Counted from the first letter of the stretch, positions 1-9,778 are shown. The stretch is DNA of 64,000 nucleotides from Peribacillus asahii (GCF_004006295.1 NZ_CP026095.1:2900001-2964000), one strand, 5' to 3'. Numbers and translations are program-made. The notes: a model not told the origin generated them from the sequence alone.

Positions 1-1
1 T

Positions 2-157
2 GGTAGAACACTTGTTTCAGTCAATGGTTCATTGATTGGTGCTGACGATCACACTGTACAAGGTAGATACGGTGGAATCCCAAGTCAAAAATTCATGGTG
101 CTAAATGAAGATGGGATTGAAAGTACATATCGATTCAAATTAAATAAAATTGTTTGA
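2..157 (+). CDS. 3' end of a phage gene, product unknown
   Basis: An open frame enters from the left edge and stops with TGA at 155-157, giving 51 residues that contain GRYGGIPSQKFMVLNEDG and end in NKIV. The glycine-rich, evenly mixed composition is protein-like, and a strong ribosome site for the next reading frame follows directly. The start and most of the gene lie outside the window, so no family can be named. It probably belongs to the same rightward phage operon. Confidence 0.5.
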   Translation, partial: GRTLVSVNGSLIGADDHTVQGRYGGIPSQKFMVLNEDGIESTYRFKLNKIV

Positions 158-183
158 TGGCTAAACTTTAAAGGAGATTACAA

Positions 184-234
184 ATGTCTGATTTATTAAA
201 GTTTCAACGTGAAGAACATTGTGATTGTGAGTAA
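184..234 (+). CDS. Possible 16-aa peptide
   Basis: An AAAGGAG ribosome site lies 9 nt before an ATG that opens a 16-codon frame, MSDLLKFQREEHCDCE. The site is as good as those of the real phage genes. The peptide matches nothing I recognise and could be a remnant of a longer gene. Three acidic residues and two cysteines crowd its end. Confidence 0.2.
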   Translation: MSDLLKFQREEHCDCE

Positions 235-330
235 AACTTAAAAAATAAAATTATAAAATAGGTATCACAGTATGACTGTGCGCTATCTCTGAATTAAAAC
301 AAATAATAAAAAATTTGGAGGTTGTGAAAT

Positions 331-939
331 ATGAAAACAATTGGATTCGAAAAGGAATATTTAGAATTAATTCAAGAAATGTCAACGAATTTGGATGACT
401 ATCAAGATTGGTTAAAATTAAAAGAACGTAAAATTGCATTTAACCAAGAAGTTGATTCTAGTATTATTGACCGAATTGTAAGTTGGATTGAACTATGGAA
501 TGCCCAAGATGATAAAGCAGGATTAGTTGGAGATGACCGTCCTCAGATTACAATTGAAATTACCTCTGGAGGCGGAGATGTGATTACAGGTTTTGCTGCC
601 ATTGATGCGATCCAGAAAAGCAAAACAAAAGTAGTTACTAAAGGTATTGGACTTTGTGCTTCTATGGGAGCATTATTGTTAATGTCTGGTCATCAGAGAA
701 TTGCATATCCTAATACTGTAATCCTGATTCATGATGGTTCTATGGCTGTTTCTTCTACAAGTAAGAAAGCTAAAAATACAATGAATTTTTATGATCGCTT
801 AGATGAACGAATTAAAAACTTTATTCTAGCTAATACAAAGATTTCAGCAGAATTGTATGAAGAAAAAGAAGATGAAGAGTGGTACATGTTTGCCGATCAA
901 GAAGGTATTGAGTTAGGAATTGTAAACGAGATTATTTAA
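331..939 (+). CDS. ClpP-like serine protease (S14 family), phage
   Basis: A 202-aa protein with the ClpP fold signature. The segment ITIEITSGGGDVITGFAAID (about residues 73-92) is the oxyanion and substrate strand. Ser111 in GLCASMGALL is the likely nucleophile and His134 in ILIHDGSM the likely base. Phage ClpP-like proteins usually mature the prohead or process other virion parts, and its place just before the terminase and portal genes fits that role. The N-terminal ~65 residues are charged and unlike host ClpP, and there is no Clp ATPase nearby. The start is ATG with GGAGG about 12 nt upstream. A hairpin terminator follows. The catalytic Asp was not assigned. Confidence 0.75.
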   Translation: MKTIGFEKEYLELIQEMSTNLDDYQDWLKLKERKIAFNQEVDSSIIDRIVSWIELWNAQDDKAGLVGDDRPQITIEITSGGGDVITGFAAIDAIQKSKTKVVTKGIGLCASMGALLLMSGHQRIAYPNTVILIHDGSMAVSSTSKKAKNTMNFYDRLDERIKNFILANTKISAELYEEKEDEEWYMFADQEGIELGIVNEII

Positions 940-964
940 GTAAAATTACATAATTAATAATTAA

Positions 965-1040
965 AAGAACTCTTTTATCCAGTATTTGATACTTGATTAT
1001 TCTTGTATCGAATACTGTCATGAGTGTTCTTTTCTTTTAT
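965..1040 (+). terminator. Hairpin terminator after the ClpP-like gene
   Basis: CAGTATTTGATAC (980-992) pairs with GTATCGAATACTG (1005-1017) with one G-U pair. Outer arms AGAAC and GTTCT extend the stem, and a T-rich run follows. Confidence 0.75.
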
Positions 1041-1057
1041 AAGAAAGGAGAGATTAC

Positions 1058-2143
1058 ATGACTACAAACAAACCTACAAAAAAACCATGTTTAAAATGTG
1101 AAAAAGATAAGCCGATTACTAAAGATTTTTATCTTTCAAATTCAACTAATCATGCAGATTCTCGTTACCCTATCTGTAAAACCTGTATTAAAAATAATTT
1201 AAAATTAGATGAACCTATGTCTCAAGAAGCTATAGAGTCTCTTAAAAATGTATTAATTGAAATGAATCGCCCCTTCCTTTTCTCACAATGGACTACTTCT
1301 GTTGAAGAATCATCAAGAACTGGTAGAGAATTGTTCGGGATGTATATTAAAAATATATCCATGCCTCAATATAGAGATTACTCATGGAAAGATAGTGAAT
1401 TCGAACCTAACCTTCCATCCACCGAAAATAAAGTCGAAGTAGAAGTAATTAATAAATCAAATAAAAAAGAAAATGAAGAAATTGTTGTAATTGACACTAG
1501 AGATAAAGAAGATGTTATTAGAATGTTGGGTTATGATCCATTTGAACATGAAAATCCTAATGACAAAAAGCATCTTTATAGTAGGCTTGTTGATTTCCTA
1601 GATGAAAGTACGCTTGAGGATGGGTTTAAGTTACAAGCTGTCATTGAAATCGTTATAGGATTTAATCAGATAGATAAAATAAACCATGCTATTACAAATA
1701 TCACTAATGATATTGATAGACTATCAGATAAATCAGGCGGAATAAAGTCGCTGATTGATTCGAAGAAGAACATTCTTGCATCATTAATTAAATTAGCTGA
1801 AGAAAATGGTATATCAGTTAAACACAATACTCAAAAAAGTAAAGGTGCTGGAACTCTTACAGGAATCATTAAGACTCTCCAAGAAAAAGGAATCGAACAA
1901 GGAGAACTAAACTTATATGATATTGAGACGGCACAAGGCATTAGACAAGTTGCTGATTTGAGTAATCAAAGCATAATGGCTCAACTACAGTTCGATGAAA
2001 ATGATTACACTAGCATGTTAATGGAACAAAGAGAAATGATTCAGGAGTTAGATGCAAAAGTAACGAAACTAGAAGAAGAAAACAGATTGTTAAAAAAAGA
2101 GTTAATTAGGTATAAGCAGTCAGATGGTGATTCCGATGAATAA
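1058..2143 (+). CDS. Zinc-finger, coiled-coil phage protein before terminase (possible small terminase)
   Basis: A 361-aa protein. Near the N-terminus CLKCEKDK and CKTCIKN form a four-cysteine zinc knuckle (residues ~11-45). The middle is acidic. The last ~35 residues, with ELDAKVTKLEEENRLLKKEL, form a leucine-heptad coiled coil. It starts at ATG after AAGGAGAGATTAC, and its last codons overlap the start of the terminase large subunit gene. That position, with a DNA-binding finger and an oligomerising coil, suits a small terminase or terminase partner. This is inference from context, as I see no known small-terminase motif. Confidence 0.6.
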   Translation: MTTNKPTKKPCLKCEKDKPITKDFYLSNSTNHADSRYPICKTCIKNNLKLDEPMSQEAIESLKNVLIEMNRPFLFSQWTTSVEESSRTGRELFGMYIKNISMPQYRDYSWKDSEFEPNLPSTENKVEVEVINKSNKKENEEIVVIDTRDKEDVIRMLGYDPFEHENPNDKKHLYSRLVDFLDESTLEDGFKLQAVIEIVIGFNQIDKINHAITNITNDIDRLSDKSGGIKSLIDSKKNILASLIKLAEENGISVKHNTQKSKGAGTLTGIIKTLQEKGIEQGELNLYDIETAQGIRQVADLSNQSIMAQLQFDENDYTSMLMEQREMIQELDAKVTKLEEENRLLKKELIRYKQSDGDSDE

Positions 2144-3944
2144 TCAAAATTTATCTCAAAGGAAAATAGACGGATATTTAAAGTTAGCACAAATAATTCA
2201 GTGGGGAAGAAAAAATCCTGTACGTTTTGTGGAAAGATTCTTCGGAATGGAATTATTGGATTATCAAAAATATGTATTCATGGAAAGTTGGTATAAGCAA
2301 TACGTACTTTGGTGCATGGGACGTAATAGTGGAAAAACCACACTAGGCTCCCCTTTCATTATGGCAAAAAGTTTGTTAATACCAAATTTTCAAGCTTATA
2401 TATTAGCAGGTGTTGGTTCACAGTCACAAGAAATGTTCTTAAAAATTGAGAAGATAGCTAAAAGAGAAATTGCATCCTTTACAGGGCTTACTGATGTTTT
2501 CTATAACGAAACAGTAAAAAGTGCTGCAAATACAGATGGATTTACTCATAATCCTGCTTCGTTTCAATACAAATTATATAATGGTTCTATTGTAAACTCT
2601 TTGAACGGTTCATTTGACAATAACAGAAGTAAAAGATCAAACTTGAATTTTTATGATGAAAGCGGATTTGCTCCAGATGAATTGTTCACAACATCGGAAC
2701 CATTCGCTGTACAAAATAGCGACTTTCGTTTAGGTGGAGATGTCGATGTAACTCTATTCCCGAAACAAATGCCAAACCAATTAGTATACGCATCTTCTGC
2801 GTCATCTACTGATACGTACTTTTTTAGGAAGTATTCTGATTTTGCTAAGAAAATGTTCTTAGGAGATAAAAGATACTTTGTTGCAGATATAAGTTCAGAT
2901 GTGGTTATTAACGCTACGTTTAACGGAAAATTATATCCTGTTTCTCTTCTATCTCAAGAAACGGTTGACGCTGCAATGAGGGATAATAAAGAGAAAGCAA
3001 TGCGTGAGTATAAGAATATATTCACAAGTGAAGGCTCTGATAATCAAATCATCAAGCGTGCAATGATTATTAGAAATTCAGAAACTAGACCGCCTATTCT
3101 ATCTAATGATGGGAATGGAATATTTGTTTTTGCTATTGACCCTGCTAGGAATCATGATAATTCAGTGTCAACTGTAGCTGAATTAATAGAGGATGAAAAT
3201 ATAGGTTGGAGAATGGAAATAGTAAACAATGTGTCTTGGACTGATTTAGAAAAAAAGAAAAAGACACCTATTAAAACTCCTGATCAAATTAAAGATTTCA
3301 AAAGAATGTTACTCGACTACAATGGAGTTAAAGTGGCTGATTACGAGAATATTCATAGAGTTTTAATTGATGCTGGTGCTGGTGGAGCAGGTATGTCTGC
3401 TTGGGCTGATGGATTATTAGAAGATTGGACAGATAATAACGGTATTAAGCGTAGAGGATTGATTGATAAAAATCATGATGAGTATAAAACTTACTCTCCT
3501 AAATATCCAAATGCTGTTGATAAAATAAGCCTACTCTCCCCTCAAAAATACAAAAAAGAAATGTTTGAAGCTTTAATAGAAATGATGAATTTGAATCTCA
3601 TTTCTTTTCCAGAAACCTATGACTATAAAGGTGAATTAACAATCCCTCTTGAAAATGGAGAAGTTAAAAAATACAAGTTAACTGACGATGAAATATTATC
3701 ATTGACTAATATTGATATAGCAAAAGAAGAATTGGTTAGTATTTATGCTTTCAAAAGTTCAAATGGTAACGTTCGTTATGATTTACCACCTGATAAACAA
3801 AATAAAATTCATGATGACCGTGCCTATACTATCGCTATGTTGGCTTGGTATTTACAACAATTAAGACGTGAAAGAATCACTAAGAGACAAAGTCCTAAAG
3901 TAAATATTAGTGAGTTATTCATGTTCAAACAACCAAATTTATAA
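2136..3944 (+). CDS. Phage terminase large subunit
   Basis: A packaging motor of about 602 aa. The ATPase half has the Walker A-like MGRNSGKTT and the Walker B LNFYDES. The nuclease half has an RNase H-like acidic triad in AIDPARNHDNS, LIDAGAGGAGMS and HDDRAYTIAM. It would pump DNA into the prohead and cut it. ATG at 2136 has GGTGAT just upstream and overlaps the end of the preceding gene, which suggests translational coupling. An in-frame ATG at 2124 is also possible. It matches the SPbeta YonF position, directly before the portal gene. Confidence 0.92.
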   Translation: MNNQNLSQRKIDGYLKLAQIIQWGRKNPVRFVERFFGMELLDYQKYVFMESWYKQYVLWCMGRNSGKTTLGSPFIMAKSLLIPNFQAYILAGVGSQSQEMFLKIEKIAKREIASFTGLTDVFYNETVKSAANTDGFTHNPASFQYKLYNGSIVNSLNGSFDNNRSKRSNLNFYDESGFAPDELFTTSEPFAVQNSDFRLGGDVDVTLFPKQMPNQLVYASSASSTDTYFFRKYSDFAKKMFLGDKRYFVADISSDVVINATFNGKLYPVSLLSQETVDAAMRDNKEKAMREYKNIFTSEGSDNQIIKRAMIIRNSETRPPILSNDGNGIFVFAIDPARNHDNSVSTVAELIEDENIGWRMEIVNNVSWTDLEKKKKTPIKTPDQIKDFKRMLLDYNGVKVADYENIHRVLIDAGAGGAGMSAWADGLLEDWTDNNGIKRRGLIDKNHDEYKTYSPKYPNAVDKISLLSPQKYKKEMFEALIEMMNLNLISFPETYDYKGELTIPLENGEVKKYKLTDDEILSLTNIDIAKEELVSIYAFKSSNGNVRYDLPPDKQNKIHDDRAYTIAMLAWYLQQLRRERITKRQSPKVNISELFMFKQPNL

Positions 3945-3968
3945 ACAAGGAGGTGTAGAATTAATAAT

Positions 3969-5426
3969 ATGACTGAACAAGTAAATCAAAACATCCCTAT
4001 TTCATTCGCTCAACTAGGTAAATTAATTTATAACGATATCGAAAAATCTACAACAAAGTCATCTATCATGACAAAGTATACAAAAGAACAAATTGTTCGC
4101 TTTTTAGAGAATCCCAAAGGGAATCAAAAAGAATTACGTAAACTAAGCAATTTCCTATTCAACGGTTCCCCTAACTATAGACGATTAATCTTGTACTTTG
4201 CTAATATGTTGAAATTTGACTATATTGTTGAGCCTTTTGACTTGAATACAGAGAAAATTGAAATAGATAAATTTAAGAAACAATACTTACAAACTATAAA
4301 ATCATTAGAAATTATGAACATCCCTCATGAAATGCAAAAAGTTTTGAAAACTTGTTTCAAGGAAGATGTGTTTTATGGTTATGAGCATTCTACAGTCGAT
4401 TCTTATTTCATCCAAAGACTGAATCCCGATTTCTGTAGAATTAGTAGTATTGAAGATGGTATCTATAATTTTGAATTCGACTTCTCTTTCTTTAATGATT
4501 CAACTTATAACGTTGAGAATTATCCACAAGAATTTCAAACGAAACGTAAATTATATCTTAATGATAAATTAAATAATAGATGGCAGGAGCTAGACTCCAA
4601 ACAAACAATTTGTATCAAGATAAATGATGAGTTTGAATATCCTGTACCTCCCTTCAATACTGTATTTGAAGCTGTATTTGATATTGATGAGACTAAACGA
4701 ATGCGTAAGATAAGTACGAAAATGGATAACTATATGATTCTTACTCAGCAGATTCCTATTGATGACAAGAAAAGTGAACCGAATCAATTCCTAATAGACT
4801 TAGATACTGCAATTGCATTCCATAATAAAGCGATTCAGTCTTTACCTGAAGAAGTCGGACTAGTCACCTCTCCTATGAAAATTGAAGCTATTAAATTAGA
4901 AAGACGAAATAAAGACGCTGACCATGTAGCACAGTCAGAACGTGATTATTATAATGCTTCAGGTGTAAGTCAAATGCTATTTAATAGTGATAAGACAAAT
5001 AGTACAGCATTAAGCAAATCTATTACTACTGATGAGCAAATTGTTTTAACTGTATTGAGACAAATAGAGCGATGGGTAAATCGTAAGTTAAAATATATCA
5101 ATAATAAATATAAGTTTAGAGTTAAATTCCTTGATACTACAAATTTCAACTATAAGGAAATTAGTGATTTATATTTAAAGGCTGCTCAATATGGAATGCC
5201 AGTCAAACAAGAATTAGCAGCTACATTAGGACTCTCCCCTTCTAGTTTAATTAGTAAAACATTCTTAGAAAATGATGTCCTAGATTTACATAACAAATTA
5301 ATCCCATTGAGTTCTTCACATACCATAAGTGGAAAAGATGGTGCAGGAAGACCAACTAAAAATGAGGATGAATTAAGCGAGTCTGGACTTAAAACTAAGG
5401 ATACAGATGGGAATATTAGAGAATGA
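3969..5426 (+). CDS. Phage portal protein (SPbeta YonE-like)
   Basis: A 485-aa protein directly downstream of the terminase with an AAGGAGGTG ribosome site. The sequence (PNYRRLILYFANMLKFDY, then a long helical region and a polar C-terminal tail rich in Lys, Asp and Glu) resembles the portal proteins of SPbeta-type and related siphophages. The portal is the dodecameric ring at the head vertex through which DNA enters and to which the tail connects. No single decisive motif was found. The call rests on size, gene order and overall character. Confidence 0.75.
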   Translation: MTEQVNQNIPISFAQLGKLIYNDIEKSTTKSSIMTKYTKEQIVRFLENPKGNQKELRKLSNFLFNGSPNYRRLILYFANMLKFDYIVEPFDLNTEKIEIDKFKKQYLQTIKSLEIMNIPHEMQKVLKTCFKEDVFYGYEHSTVDSYFIQRLNPDFCRISSIEDGIYNFEFDFSFFNDSTYNVENYPQEFQTKRKLYLNDKLNNRWQELDSKQTICIKINDEFEYPVPPFNTVFEAVFDIDETKRMRKISTKMDNYMILTQQIPIDDKKSEPNQFLIDLDTAIAFHNKAIQSLPEEVGLVTSPMKIEAIKLERRNKDADHVAQSERDYYNASGVSQMLFNSDKTNSTALSKSITTDEQIVLTVLRQIERWVNRKLKYINNKYKFRVKFLDTTNFNYKEISDLYLKAAQYGMPVKQELAATLGLSPSSLISKTFLENDVLDLHNKLIPLSSSHTISGKDGAGRPTKNEDELSESGLKTKDTDGNIRE

Positions 5427-5462
5427 TTAATTTAATATTTCGCTTGGAAGGAGGTGAAATGG

Positions 5463-7022
5463 TTGGACAAGAAAATTGATAAATTTGTACCCGTCCTCTT
5501 TCAAAAATTAAATACATACGAAAATGAATCAGAAGATACAAGATTCTTAAAGGTTAAAATTTGGCTAATGCACACTGAAGAAAATCTTAATGGTAGTTAT
5601 TTTGATAAAAAAGTAGTTGAAGAAGCTATCCCTACATTAGCTAACACTCCTATTCTTGCTTACATTGAAGAAAATTCAGAAGATGAAGTAGACTTCTCTG
5701 ATCATAGAATGGTTTTAACAAAAGAAGATGGACAATTTAAAATAAAATACATCGGTCAAGCTATTGGTGTCATTCCTGAAGATAATAACGCTCAATTTGA
5801 AACACGTTTATGTGACGATGGCATTGAACGAGAATTCCTAACAGTTGATGGATTAGTGTGGACAAAATGGGACGATCCTGTAGATATTTTTAATCGTGAC
5901 GTATTTAAAGCTCAATCAATGGAACTTCATGATGATTATGAAGGACAGTTTGGAGAAGACGGATTATTCCATTTCACAAAATTCTCCTTCTTTGGTGCAT
6001 GTGCTCTAGGTACAGAAATTTTACCTGCTATGCGATCAGCAACGATTGAGGCACAGTTTTCATATGACAACATGTTTGGAGAAATTCAAAACAAAATGGA
6101 GCAATTCAAGCTTGTATTTAGTAAGACTGATGAAGGAGGTAACGAAAACGTGGATGAAAAATTAGAGTTGTTGAAAAAATACTCTCTTACAGAAGAAGAT
6201 TTAAAAGTAAAAGAAATCAACTTAGAAGAATATTCAATTGAAGAGTTAGACGTTAAATTACAAGAAATTGCTTCTGTAGAAAATAAAGATTTCGCTTTAG
6301 TTGCTAGTCAATTAAAAGATGAAATTAGAGCAGAACTTTATAAAGATTACACTGAAGATGAATGGGGTTATAAATCTCGTAGTTATTGGTATGTAGACCA
6401 TACTGACGGATTAGTTATCGCAGAAGATGCTAAAGATAATTATCGTCTGATTGGTTTATCTTATACAGTTAACAATGATGTAATTGAAATTGATTTCGAT
6501 TCTAAAAAACGAGTAAAACTTGCATATGAAACTATCGAAGGTGAATCTGATTTACAATTTAACTTAACATCAAAAGATAAAGTTGAATACGAGTTAAATG
6601 TAAAAGGAAAAGAGTTAGAAAGTAATTTCACTACAGAAAAAGAAACGGCTGTAAATGAAATTAAAGATGAGCTTGATGTACTATCTGGAAACTTCAATAA
6701 ACTTGAAGAAGAGGTTACAGGTTTACGTCAATTTAAACAAGAAAAATTATCTGCTGAACGTTTAAAAGAAGAACAGTCATTATTTGAAAGTTTCTCTACT
6801 GAACTTACAGAAGATGAAATGAAAGAAGTTAAAGAAATTGCTTCTGAATTCACATTGGAACAAATTGAAGAAAAATTATTTACATTAGTCGGTAAGAAGA
6901 AAGCTAATTTCTCTAAACAAACTAAAAAAGAAAAATCATCTTCAATTAAAATTGAGTTCGAACATAAGGATGAAGAAGTTGTTCCTTATGGTGGCATTTT
7001 GAATAAGTACATTAAAAATTAA
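5463..7022 (+). CDS. Phage prohead protease/scaffold-like protein (YonD position)
   Basis: A protein of about 519 aa read from TTG at 5463, 8 nt after AAGGAGG. A GTG at 5454 lies inside the ribosome site and is not the start. The N-terminal half (KVKIWLMHTEENLNGSYFDK; TPILAYIE; IGQAIGVIPED) resembles prohead-protease-like domains that begin capsid modules. The C-terminal half is an acidic, Lys/Glu-rich coil (ELDVLSGNFNKLEEEVTGLRQ) like an internal scaffold. Between portal and capsid genes this suggests a fused protease-scaffold. Catalytic residues were not assigned. Confidence 0.6.
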   Translation: MDKKIDKFVPVLFQKLNTYENESEDTRFLKVKIWLMHTEENLNGSYFDKKVVEEAIPTLANTPILAYIEENSEDEVDFSDHRMVLTKEDGQFKIKYIGQAIGVIPEDNNAQFETRLCDDGIEREFLTVDGLVWTKWDDPVDIFNRDVFKAQSMELHDDYEGQFGEDGLFHFTKFSFFGACALGTEILPAMRSATIEAQFSYDNMFGEIQNKMEQFKLVFSKTDEGGNENVDEKLELLKKYSLTEEDLKVKEINLEEYSIEELDVKLQEIASVENKDFALVASQLKDEIRAELYKDYTEDEWGYKSRSYWYVDHTDGLVIAEDAKDNYRLIGLSYTVNNDVIEIDFDSKKRVKLAYETIEGESDLQFNLTSKDKVEYELNVKGKELESNFTTEKETAVNEIKDELDVLSGNFNKLEEEVTGLRQFKQEKLSAERLKEEQSLFESFSTELTEDEMKEVKEIASEFTLEQIEEKLFTLVGKKKANFSKQTKKEKSSSIKIEFEHKDEEVVPYGGILNKYIKN

Positions 7023-7039
7023 ATTAAGGTATTAAATTA

Positions 7040-7070
7040 GACGTTACATTAGTGATGTCTTTTTATATTT
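7040..7070 (+). terminator. Hairpin terminator
   Basis: GACGTTAC (7040-7047) pairs with GTGATGTC (7052-7059) with two G-U pairs and is followed by TTTTTAT. Confidence 0.65.
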
Positions 7071-7102
7071 TATAAAACAAAATCAATTAGGAGGAAATAA
7101 GA

Positions 7103-7639
7103 ATGGCAAATAGCGTAGTAAGATTAGATAAAGTAAAATCTACAGGAGTGGGTCACATTTACTCCGTGTTAGCACCTGAAGCTTTACAAAATGGTTTCGT
7201 TGCAGCACTTAAAGGACTTAAAGCAGGAGAGCGTGAAATTTATGAAATCGAAAAAGCAGGTACAACTAAACCTGTAGTTTTAATTGCTAACCCTGCAATC
7301 AACTATGACAATGCTCGTCAAGGTGCAAATTCTGAACAAGAATATTCAATTGCAAACGGAGAAGTTGTTCGTGCTTACGAATTACAAAAAACAGACATCT
7401 TTTCTGTAACTGAAGAAGGTTTAACTCTACTCGGAACAGACCTAGTTGTAGGTAACTATGTAATTGGAGATGCATCTACATACAAACTTAAAGAATCTAC
7501 AACTGTGGCTGGAACAGAAGCATTTGTTGGTAAAATCGTTCGTATTGATACTTTAGGTACTACTGCTGTAACTGGTCAAGCAGGTTCAGTTGGTCGTGTA
7601 TTAAAATACGCTGTAATCGAAGTACAAAAGAACGCTTAA
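7103..7639 (+). CDS. Phage structural protein, possible capsid decoration
   Basis: A 178-aa protein, rich in Ala, Gly, Val and Thr, with many predicted beta strands (KPVVLIANPAINYD; GTDLVVGNYVIGD) and no membrane or enzyme motif. It sits directly before the major capsid gene behind its own AGGAGG site and a preceding terminator. Small beta-rich proteins in this slot are often head decoration or head-fibre proteins. That role is inferred from position only. Confidence 0.55.
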   Translation: MANSVVRLDKVKSTGVGHIYSVLAPEALQNGFVAALKGLKAGEREIYEIEKAGTTKPVVLIANPAINYDNARQGANSEQEYSIANGEVVRAYELQKTDIFSVTEEGLTLLGTDLVVGNYVIGDASTYKLKESTTVAGTEAFVGKIVRIDTLGTTAVTGQAGSVGRVLKYAVIEVQKNA

Positions 7640-7683
7640 TTAAATAAAATTATAAAATATAATATCTAGGAGGATAAAATTAA

Positions 7684-8685
7684 ATGAATAAAGAATTAGT
7701 AAAACTATGTGTTGACACAGTTAAAAATCCATCAATTGTACAAAACTTTTCAAAAGGGCTTAATCCAAGTGATGTAATTCGTAAAGAATTCTTCGAAATC
7801 CTTGGTACAGAAAAACCTACGTATAAAGATTTACGTAAACATAAAGTAGAAGTATTTGAGATTCTTGAAGAAGTATTAGACCAAACAGTTATCAATGGTG
7901 TAAACGAAGATGATTTCTTCATGCAATTTGCAGAAACTCGTAACGTAGCACTTGGAGATCAATTAGAATTCTATGTACCTGATAATAGTTTACTAGTGGC
8001 TTCTGAACTTGCAGGAAATCATTGGGATATCACTCGTCAAAAATTAGATGTTGGTCAATCTTTCACAGTTAAAACTCGTTCATTCGGTATGGCTGTGTAC
8101 GCTGACTTCATGCAATTCTTAGCTGGTCGTGTTGATTTCGCAGAATTAGTTGCAAAAGTAGCTAAAGCAATCCAAAACAAAATCGCTCAAGAAGTTGCAG
8201 CATCATTCGCAGCAGGTGCAGGATACCTACCTACTGAATTTAAAGCAACTGGTTCTTATTCAGAAGGTACGTTAATGGATATCGTTGGTCATGTTGAAGC
8301 TGCTACTGGTGCTACTCCTATGGTAGTTGGTACTCGTAAAGCGTTAGCAAAAGTTACTGCTGGAGCAAACCTTTCTGAAAGTATGAAAGATCAATTAAAT
8401 CAAACAGGTCATCTTTCTGTTTATAATGGTCTTGTACTAGTTCAATTACCAACTGTACATAAAGCTAATACTTTTGAATTTGCATATGACGACAATAAAC
8501 TTCTTGTACTACCTGCAAACGATGCAAAACCAGTTAAACTAGTTTTCGAAGGCGATTCTTTAGTTAAAGAAGTATCTGATGGTACTCAAAATATGGATAT
8601 GTCACTAGAATACAAATTCTTAACTCGTTTTGGAGTTCAAGTTGTATTTAACACTCTTTATGGGTCATATACTATTACTGCTTAA
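7684..8685 (+). CDS. Phage major capsid protein
   Basis: A 333-aa protein whose layout fits an HK97-fold capsid. An N-terminal helical arm is followed by a long helix (VDFAELVAKVAKAIQNKIAQEVAASFAAG, spine-helix-like), the stretch ATPMVVGTRKALAKV, and a C-terminal beta segment ending YKFLTRFGVQVVFNTLYGSY. Codon use is the most adapted in the prophage (many GCA, GTA, GAA codons), as expected for a highly expressed capsid gene. The start is ATG after AGGAGGATAAAATTAA, and a strong terminator follows. Confidence 0.82.
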   Translation: MNKELVKLCVDTVKNPSIVQNFSKGLNPSDVIRKEFFEILGTEKPTYKDLRKHKVEVFEILEEVLDQTVINGVNEDDFFMQFAETRNVALGDQLEFYVPDNSLLVASELAGNHWDITRQKLDVGQSFTVKTRSFGMAVYADFMQFLAGRVDFAELVAKVAKAIQNKIAQEVAASFAAGAGYLPTEFKATGSYSEGTLMDIVGHVEAATGATPMVVGTRKALAKVTAGANLSESMKDQLNQTGHLSVYNGLVLVQLPTVHKANTFEFAYDDNKLLVLPANDAKPVKLVFEGDSLVKEVSDGTQNMDMSLEYKFLTRFGVQVVFNTLYGSYTITA

Positions 8686-8706
8686 TAAAATTAAATTACA
8701 TAATAT

Positions 8707-8741
8707 AAGGATGTGTTCAATATGGCACATCCTTTTTTATA
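8707..8741 (+). terminator. Strong terminator after the capsid gene
   Basis: AAGGATGTG (8707-8715) pairs perfectly with CACATCCTT (8726-8734), followed by a T run. Confidence 0.85.
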
Positions 8742-8766
8742 TGAATACAAGGAGGATTTAAATTAA

Positions 8767-9336
8767 ATGGCTGAAACAACTAAACGAACAACTACACGAA
8801 AAAAGACTACTACTCCAACAAAACCTGTTCAAACAGAAGAAGTGGTTGAAACTGTAGAAGTTAAAGAAGAAAAACAAGTTAAACGTAAAAAACAAGTTGA
8901 TCTAGATATTTTAGTATCATGTCGTAATGTGACTGACGGACTGTTAGTTTATGTATCGAAAAAAACTGGCTTAGAAACTATTTGGTCAGAATATGATGCT
9001 GAGGAAATGTTAACTGTTGGAGAATTACTAACAATGAAGGCATCTCAGCCTAAGTTTTTAAAAGAGCCTTGGTTGATTATTGATGATGAAGATGTAGCTG
9101 AACATTTAGGTTTAACTAAAATGTATGAAGACCTTGTTGAAATTGAAGATTTAGATGAATTTTTCGAATCACCTGTTTCTGAAATGGAACAAGTCTTAAC
9201 TAAACTTCCTAAAGGATTAAAGGAAACGGTATCAATTCGCGCTAGAAAGAAAATTGAAGATGAAACTTTATATGACACAAGAAAAATTAGACTATTAGAA
9301 GATAAATTGAAAATCGATTTAAGTATTCTTCGTTGA
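8767..9336 (+). CDS. Phage head-region protein, unknown
   Basis: A 189-aa protein. The first ~40 residues are a low-complexity Thr/Lys tail (TTKRTTTRKKTTT). The rest is acidic with short beta stretches (LDILVSCRNVTDGLLVYVSKK). ATG follows AGGAGG by 9 nt. It lies between the capsid gene and the connector genes, so a head-completion or structural role is likely. I do not recognise the family. Confidence 0.55.
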   Translation: MAETTKRTTTRKKTTTPTKPVQTEEVVETVEVKEEKQVKRKKQVDLDILVSCRNVTDGLLVYVSKKTGLETIWSEYDAEEMLTVGELLTMKASQPKFLKEPWLIIDDEDVAEHLGLTKMYEDLVEIEDLDEFFESPVSEMEQVLTKLPKGLKETVSIRARKKIEDETLYDTRKIRLLEDKLKIDLSILR

Positions 9337-9352
9337 TTAGGAGGTGCTGAAA

Positions 9353-9778
9353 ATGGCAACTTCTTATCAAGATATATACGCAAGGTTTCTTCCGAAAGTA
9401 ACAGACTACTCTTATCTGAATTTAACCAATGAAGAAGTTGAAGATAACTTAGAAACATTCATGAAGTCTTCTATCATCAAATTTAGATATTGCAACAAAC
9501 TAAGTGACCGAGATGAAGCAGTAAATGTATTCAATGAAAATTTAACAGATGAGGAACAAGAAATCTTAGCCACTCTCATGTGCGTTGAATTTTTAACTCC
9601 TAAACTCTTGACTGATGACCTACTAAAGCAAACTTTAAACTCTAAAGATTATAGTCTATATTCTCAAGCGAATCACATTAAAGAAATTCGTCAACTTAGA
9701 GATATTTTTCAAAAAGAGGCAAACAATCTAATGATATTGTACACCTTCACTAAATCAAAGATGGATGATTTCCTATGA
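9353..9778 (+). CDS. Phage head-tail connector-type protein, unknown
   Basis: A 141-aa, mostly helical, acidic protein (NLTNEEVEDNLETFMKSSIIKFRYC). The start is the ATG at 9353, 8 nt after AGGAGG. A GTG at 9344 is part of the ribosome site. Its TGA overlaps the ATG of the next gene (ATGA), which shows tight coupling. Position and helical make-up fit head-completion adaptors (gp6-like), but there is no diagnostic motif. Confidence 0.55.
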   Translation: MATSYQDIYARFLPKVTDYSYLNLTNEEVEDNLETFMKSSIIKFRYCNKLSDRDEAVNVFNENLTDEEQEILATLMCVEFLTPKLLTDDLLKQTLNSKDYSLYSQANHIKEIRQLRDIFQKEANNLMILYTFTKSKMDDFL

